Positions 22,435 to 26,086 of a stretch of DNA of 26,086 bases are shown in pieces (position 1 is the stretch's first letter; each line of letters begins with the position of its first letter). The notes under the pieces were generated by a model. The model saw nothing but the letters and a program-made list of their open reading frames with translations. It did not search any database and had not been told where the DNA came from. The DNA lies in NCBI GenBank assembly GCA_964437825.1, contig CAYTIH010000037.1, positions 1 through 26,086 of the forward strand, in the 5' to 3' direction. The stretch comes from JBJFCE01 sp964437825 (GTDB lineage Bacteria; Bacillota; Clostridia; Lachnospirales; Lachnospiraceae). The translations under genes and the position numbers were made by a program.

Positions 22435-23913
22435 ATGAACAGTTCGATTATTCGTTGTATATTGGGATATGTACTGAAAATGGAAGCGGCGCTGCTGTTG
22501 CTGCCCTGCCTGGCAGCGATCCTTTATCAGGAAAAGGAAGGCTTTTATTATCTCGCAGTAGCTGCAATCTGTCTTCTCATCGGCACCCTGATGACATTAA
22601 AGAAACCGGTAAACCATGTATTTTATCTGAAGGAAGGATGTATGGCAACTTCGCTCAGCTGGATTTTTATGAGCTTTTTCGGATGTCTTCCTTTTTATCT
22701 GAGCAGAGAGATTCCTTCTTTTACAGATGCGTTATTTGAAACGATTTCCGGATTTACCACCACCGGAGCGAGTATTCTAAGTGATGTGGAGGCACTTTCC
22801 CACTGTGCGCTGATATGGAGAAGCTTTACACATTGGATCGGCGGTATGGGAGTGTTGGTATTTTTGCTTGCCATTGTTCCGCTCAGCGGCGGTTCCAATA
22901 TTAATCTGATGCGTGCGGAAAGCCCGGGACCGTCGGTCGGAAAGCTGGTTCCGAAGGTCAGATATACCGCGCGGATTCTGTATCTGATATATCTGGGAAT
23001 GACGGTGCTGCAGATTCTCCTGCTGCTCCTTGGAGGAATGCCGGTATTTGATGCGGTTGCAACAGCCTTTGGTACGGCGGGCACCGGAGGCTTCGGAATC
23101 AAAAATGACAGCATGATGAGCTATTCGCCCTATATTCAGTGGGTGACCACGATCTTCATGATCTTGTTTGGCGTGAATTTTAATGCCTATTATCTGCTGT
23201 TATTCAGAAAGTTTAAAAAAGCATTTGGTATGGAAGAGGTGCGGTATTATTTTCTCTTTATACTGGCTGCTACCGGAATTATTTTCTTTAATATTCTGGA
23301 AACCTCGGCCGGTATTTGGGATGCCTTGACGCATGCTTCTTTTCAGGTTTCTTCCATTATGACCAGTACGGGCTTTGCTACCGCTGATTTTGATCTGTGG
23401 CCCCAGGCAAGTAAAACAGTGCTGATGCTGCTCATGTTTATCGGCGCCTGTGCCGGAAGCACCGGAGGCGGAATTAAGGTATCCAGATGCGTTGTTATGG
23501 TCAAAACCGTATTCAAAGAGCTGAACTCCTATATCCACCCGAAGATTATCAAGAAGATTAAGCTTGAAGATAAGCCTGTGGAGCATGAGGTTGTACGTTC
23601 CATTAATGTATATTTTATTACCTTCTGTATTTTGTTTGCATTATCGGTATTTTTGATTTCCTTTGACGGGAAAGGACTGGTCACGAATTTTAGCGCGGTA
23701 CTGGCTACGATCAATAATATCGGACCGGGATTTGAAATGGTGGGACCTACCAGTAATTTTGGCTTATTCAGCGTATTTTCCAAATTCGTGCTGATGTTTG
23801 ACATGTTAGCGGGAAGACTGGAACTGTTTCCACTGCTTTTGCTGTTCCATCCGAATATGTGGAAGGATTTCTTTACGAAGAGAATCGGGGCGCGTAAAAA
23901 AGAAAATGCATAG
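22435..23913 (+). CDS. trkH: Potassium channel subunit TrkH
   Basis: A 492-residue membrane protein, the K+-conducting partner of TrkA. Four membrane-pore-membrane repeats are visible from their filter-like segments: FTTTGAS, GTAGTGGFG, TSTGFATADF and NNIGPGFE. The extra N-terminal pair of helices typical of TrkH is present (residues about 8-58). SFTHWIGGMG and CAGSTGGGIK are further family signatures; the latter is the gating loop region. The ATG has GGAGG at six bases and follows trkA by 12 bases. The Arg/Lys-rich C-terminus ends in the cytoplasm. Confidence 0.95.
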   Translation: MNSSIIRCILGYVLKMEAALLLLPCLAAILYQEKEGFYYLAVAAICLLIGTLMTLKKPVNHVFYLKEGCMATSLSWIFMSFFGCLPFYLSREIPSFTDALFETISGFTTTGASILSDVEALSHCALIWRSFTHWIGGMGVLVFLLAIVPLSGGSNINLMRAESPGPSVGKLVPKVRYTARILYLIYLGMTVLQILLLLLGGMPVFDAVATAFGTAGTGGFGIKNDSMMSYSPYIQWVTTIFMILFGVNFNAYYLLLFRKFKKAFGMEEVRYYFLFILAATGIIFFNILETSAGIWDALTHASFQVSSIMTSTGFATADFDLWPQASKTVLMLLMFIGACAGSTGGGIKVSRCVVMVKTVFKELNSYIHPKIIKKIKLEDKPVEHEVVRSINVYFITFCILFALSVFLISFDGKGLVTNFSAVLATINNIGPGFEMVGPTSNFGLFSVFSKFVLMFDMLAGRLELFPLLLLFHPNMWKDFFTKRIGARKKENA

Positions 23914-23988
23914 GGAATCGGTCGGTAAAACAAAAATGATGAGGGAATGCGAAGGGTCTGTGTGCGGCCTTTGGCATGGAGGATTTGA

Positions 23989-25869
23989 ATGGAAGAATTT
24001 CAGAAGAAGAATCAAAAGGAAGTAAAGCAGAAAAAGAAAGAAAAGGCAGATTTCCTTACGAAGCAGGCAATTCATTTGGGTATGGATAAGCGGATCGTGA
24101 AAAGCCTGCTGGAAATGGGGTTTGAAAATCTGACTCCAATTCAGGAGCAGACTATTCCGCTTTTGCTGAACGGAAGGGATGTGATCGGTCAGGCACAGAC
24201 GGGGACCGGAAAGACTGCCGCTTTCGGGATTCCGCTGCTCCAGAATACGGACCCTGAGAACAGGAATATTCAGGCGATTGTACTATGTCCGACCAGAGAG
24301 CTTGCAATTCAGGCGGCGGAGGAACTTAGAAGGTTTGCCAAATACATGCATGGAATCAAGGTGCTTCCTGTTTACGGAGGACAGAATATTACAAGGCAGA
24401 TCCAGCTGTTAAAAAATGTGCAGATTGTTGTGGGAACGCCGGGACGCGTTATGGATCATATGCGCAGACATACGATCAGGCTGGGAAATATCCGGACGGT
24501 TGTATTGGATGAGGCGGATGAGATGCTGAATATGGGCTTTCGAGAGGATATCGAGAGCATATTAAAGGATGTACCGGCTGAGCGTCAGACAGCCTTATTT
24601 TCTGCAACCATGCCTCAGCCGATTTTGGATATTACCCACACGTATCAAAAGTCCGATGCGGATTATGTGAGAGTTACGCCCAAAGAGCTGACAATTCCTC
24701 TGGTAAAGCAATATTACTATGAGGTGCGGCGTGAATATAAGGAAGAAGCAACTGCGAGACTGCTCGATTATGCGAATCCGAAGCGCAGTCTGATCTTTTG
24801 CAATACAAAAAAAATGGTGGATGATCTTGCCAAAGACCTGAAGGAAAGAGGATATCAGGTGGAAGGGCTTCACGGAGATTTGACACAGGCACAAAGGGAC
24901 CGCGTCATGAACGGATTTCGCAAGGGAGCCGTTGAAATCCTGATTGCAACGGATGTGGCGGCCAGGGGCATTGATGTGGATGACGTGGAGGTCGTAATTA
25001 ACTATGATGTACCTCAGGATAACGAATACTATGTCCATAGAATCGGAAGGACAGGGCGCGCAGGGAAAAACGGAAGCTCTTATACGCTGGTTTCCGGCAG
25101 GGATCGATACAGAATCCGTGATATTGAACGCATGTGTCGTACACATATTGAGGAACGGAAATTGCCGTCTGCCGGAGATGTTATACATGCAAGGGCGGAA
25201 AAAGTGCTTGCACAGGTAATGGACGTTTACCGCAGCCGGGAGCTGGACGGAGTGATCCCCCTGATCGAGGAAACACTGAAGAAGGAAGAAATTACGCCGC
25301 TTGCACTGGCGGCTGCATTTTTAAAACTCCATATGGGTGAAGAACCGGAAGAAATCCCGGAAATTAGCCGCAGCAGCAGAAACGGAAGGCGTTACGGCAG
25401 GGATAAATGGGAAGAAAGAGACCGGACAGCAGCCGGAGGAAAAGACAAGCAGAGGCGTGACGGCGGCCGTGCTGACAGAAAGAAAAAAACTACCGGAAGG
25501 CCGCAGGAAAGCAAAAGCGGCAAGGGCGGTATCCGGGCTGAGGAAAGCAGAAGCGGCAAGGGCGGTATCCGAACCGAGGAGAACAGAACCCGCAAAGTGC
25601 AGGCGGAAAAGAAAAAGCCCGTGGATGCTCAATCGGACAAAGCGGGCGGAAAACGAAAGAGACATGATCATTCCGGAGAACATGGAAAGCGGCAGAAGTT
25701 GATTACAGGAGAGAATAAAGATTACGGCTATGACACGGACGATACTTTTTACCGGAGAGGAGAGCATCTGCCGGGACATGCTCTGGAAATCAAGATGAAA
25801 GAGCCTGAACGCGAAAAACGTGCGGAGTCGAGAAAGAGCGGTTTTCTTTTTTTTCAGAAAAAATCATAA
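23989..25869 (+). CDS. DEAD-box ATP-dependent RNA helicase with long basic tail
   Basis: A 626-residue DEAD-box helicase that remodels RNA, for example in ribosome assembly, mRNA decay or cold response. Motifs in order: Q motif (FENLTPIQEQ), I AQTGTGKT (69-76), Ia PTRELA, GG, Ib TPGR, II DEAD (174-177), III SAT, IV LIFCNTK, V ATDVAARGID and VI HRIGRTGR (350-357). A short N-terminal Lys-rich extension precedes the core. After about residue 440 comes a roughly 180-residue, highly charged Arg/Lys/Gly-rich tail, probably disordered and RNA-binding, containing a tandem repeat (25507-25578). DeaD/CshA-like by core; the tail lacks a clear DbpA-type RNA-binding domain. GGAGG precedes the ATG. Confidence 0.95.
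   Translation: MEEFQKKNQKEVKQKKKEKADFLTKQAIHLGMDKRIVKSLLEMGFENLTPIQEQTIPLLLNGRDVIGQAQTGTGKTAAFGIPLLQNTDPENRNIQAIVLCPTRELAIQAAEELRRFAKYMHGIKVLPVYGGQNITRQIQLLKNVQIVVGTPGRVMDHMRRHTIRLGNIRTVVLDEADEMLNMGFREDIESILKDVPAERQTALFSATMPQPILDITHTYQKSDADYVRVTPKELTIPLVKQYYYEVRREYKEEATARLLDYANPKRSLIFCNTKKMVDDLAKDLKERGYQVEGLHGDLTQAQRDRVMNGFRKGAVEILIATDVAARGIDVDDVEVVINYDVPQDNEYYVHRIGRTGRAGKNGSSYTLVSGRDRYRIRDIERMCRTHIEERKLPSAGDVIHARAEKVLAQVMDVYRSRELDGVIPLIEETLKKEEITPLALAAAFLKLHMGEEPEEIPEISRSSRNGRRYGRDKWEERDRTAAGGKDKQRRDGGRADRKKKTTGRPQESKSGKGGIRAEESRSGKGGIRTEENRTRKVQAEKKKPVDAQSDKAGGKRKRHDHSGEHGKRQKLITGENKDYGYDTDDTFYRRGEHLPGHALEIKMKEPEREKRAESRKSGFLFFQKKS
25507..25578 (+). repeat. 36-bp in-frame tandem duplication in helicase tail
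   Basis: Two adjacent 36-base units encode ESKSGKGGIRAE and ESRSGKGGIRTE. The pair is in frame inside the disordered basic tail of the helicase, a likely site of repeat-number variation between strains. Confidence 0.85.
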
Positions 25870-25897
25870 TCATCATAAATAATTGCCTATAGAAAGA

Positions 25898-26039
25898 TAG
25901 TGTGAAAAATCACATTGATATGCTGATTTTTCACACAGCTATTTGTGCAGGAGCGTCACAAATAGCCCTGATGGCAGACGGGAAACCGCTTTCGCGGATT
26001 TCCCGCCGCCCCATTGCTGCCGCTCCGGAAGGGGGATTA
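25898..26039 (+). repeat. Three-hairpin 142-bp repeat, copy B1
   Basis: TAGTGTGAAAAATC through GGGGATTA, starting 28 bases after the helicase stop. Stems: perfect GTGTGAAAAATCA/TGATTTTTCACAC with an 11-base loop, perfect GCTATTTGTG/CACAAATAGC, and CGGGAAA-CCGC/GCGG-A-TTTCCCG. It matches copy A at 9599-9740 (other strand) with five substitutions and no gaps. The next unit starts at 26038, so the array is tandem with a 140-bp period. Confidence 0.9.
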
Positions 26040-26086
26040 GTGTGAAAAATCACATTGATATGCTGATTTTTCACACAGCTATTTGT
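26038..26086 (+). repeat. Three-hairpin repeat, copy B2, cut by window end
   Basis: The first 49 bases of a second unit, identical to the start of B1 through the first stem-loop and into GCTATTTGT, running off the window. More units may follow. Confidence 0.9.

Noticed and set aside
25898..26039. MITE with terminal inverted repeats
   Set aside because: The outer ends (GTGTGAAA and GGGGATTA) are not inverted copies of each other. The inverted repeats are internal stems, so a classical MITE is not supported.
25898..26086. CRISPR array
   Set aside because: The repeat unit is 140 bp with no alternating spacers, and no cas genes are present.

Overview
The window looks like chromosomal DNA from a Gram-positive gut anaerobe of the Clostridia, most likely Lachnospiraceae. 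The reasons are strong AGGAGG-type ribosome binding sites, a BceRS/BceAB-type peptide-sensing module, a TrkA/TrkH pair, a GPH-type sugar symporter beside intracellular glycosidases, and hairpin-rich intergenic repeats. This is a judgement from gene content; no 16S or tRNA gene is present. I saw no CRISPR array, transposase gene, tRNA or rRNA.

Layout. 1-1188: a hairpin-rich leader, then a membrane-anchored GDPD-family phosphodiesterase. 1217-1516: a decayed GNAT acetyltransferase. 1588-9580 (minus strand): a glycan-use cluster, in transcription order a GH2 beta-glycosidase, a GT-B-fold glycosyltransferase-like protein of unknown role, a GPH symporter and a GH36 alpha-galactosidase. It is visibly richer in G+C than the plus-strand genes to its right. 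A TetR regulator (9738-10355) lies directly upstream on the same strand, separated from the cluster by a 142-bp three-hairpin repeat. A divergent short-chain dehydrogenase follows (10602-11351). 11352-11720 is a non-coding stretch of promoter-like boxes and hairpins. It leads into a yybP-ykoY-type manganese riboswitch with an overlapping terminator, and then mntP (11888-12445).

12518-17279 is a complete Bce-type module on the plus strand: response regulator, intramembrane-sensing histidine kinase, ABC ATPase and large FtsX-like permease. A candidate regulator box with direct repeats lies in front of the ABC genes. 17407-18054 is an Fe/Mn superoxide dismutase (minus). 18090-18655 is a wrecked fused spermidine-synthase-like gene. 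A perfect bidirectional terminator separates it from a minus-strand AIM24-family gene (18806-19600). 19879-25869 (plus) holds a secreted GH5 mannanase-like lipoprotein, trkA, trkH and a DEAD-box RNA helicase with a long basic tail. The window ends inside a tandem array of the same 142-bp three-hairpin repeat that sits between tetR and the GH2 gene.

Functionally, the GH36, GH2 and GPH genes should import and cleave galactosides. The lipoprotein mannanase could release galactomanno-oligosaccharides outside the cell, but it lies 10 kb away under separate control. Manganese efflux, potassium uptake, superoxide removal and peptide-antibiotic sensing make the rest a stress and homeostasis region. 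The most notable items are the three-hairpin repeat, the paired GAAAC-N16-GTTTC sites around the tetR promoter, the promoter/hairpin array before the Mn riboswitch, and the unexplained glycosyltransferase-like gene inside a degradative operon.
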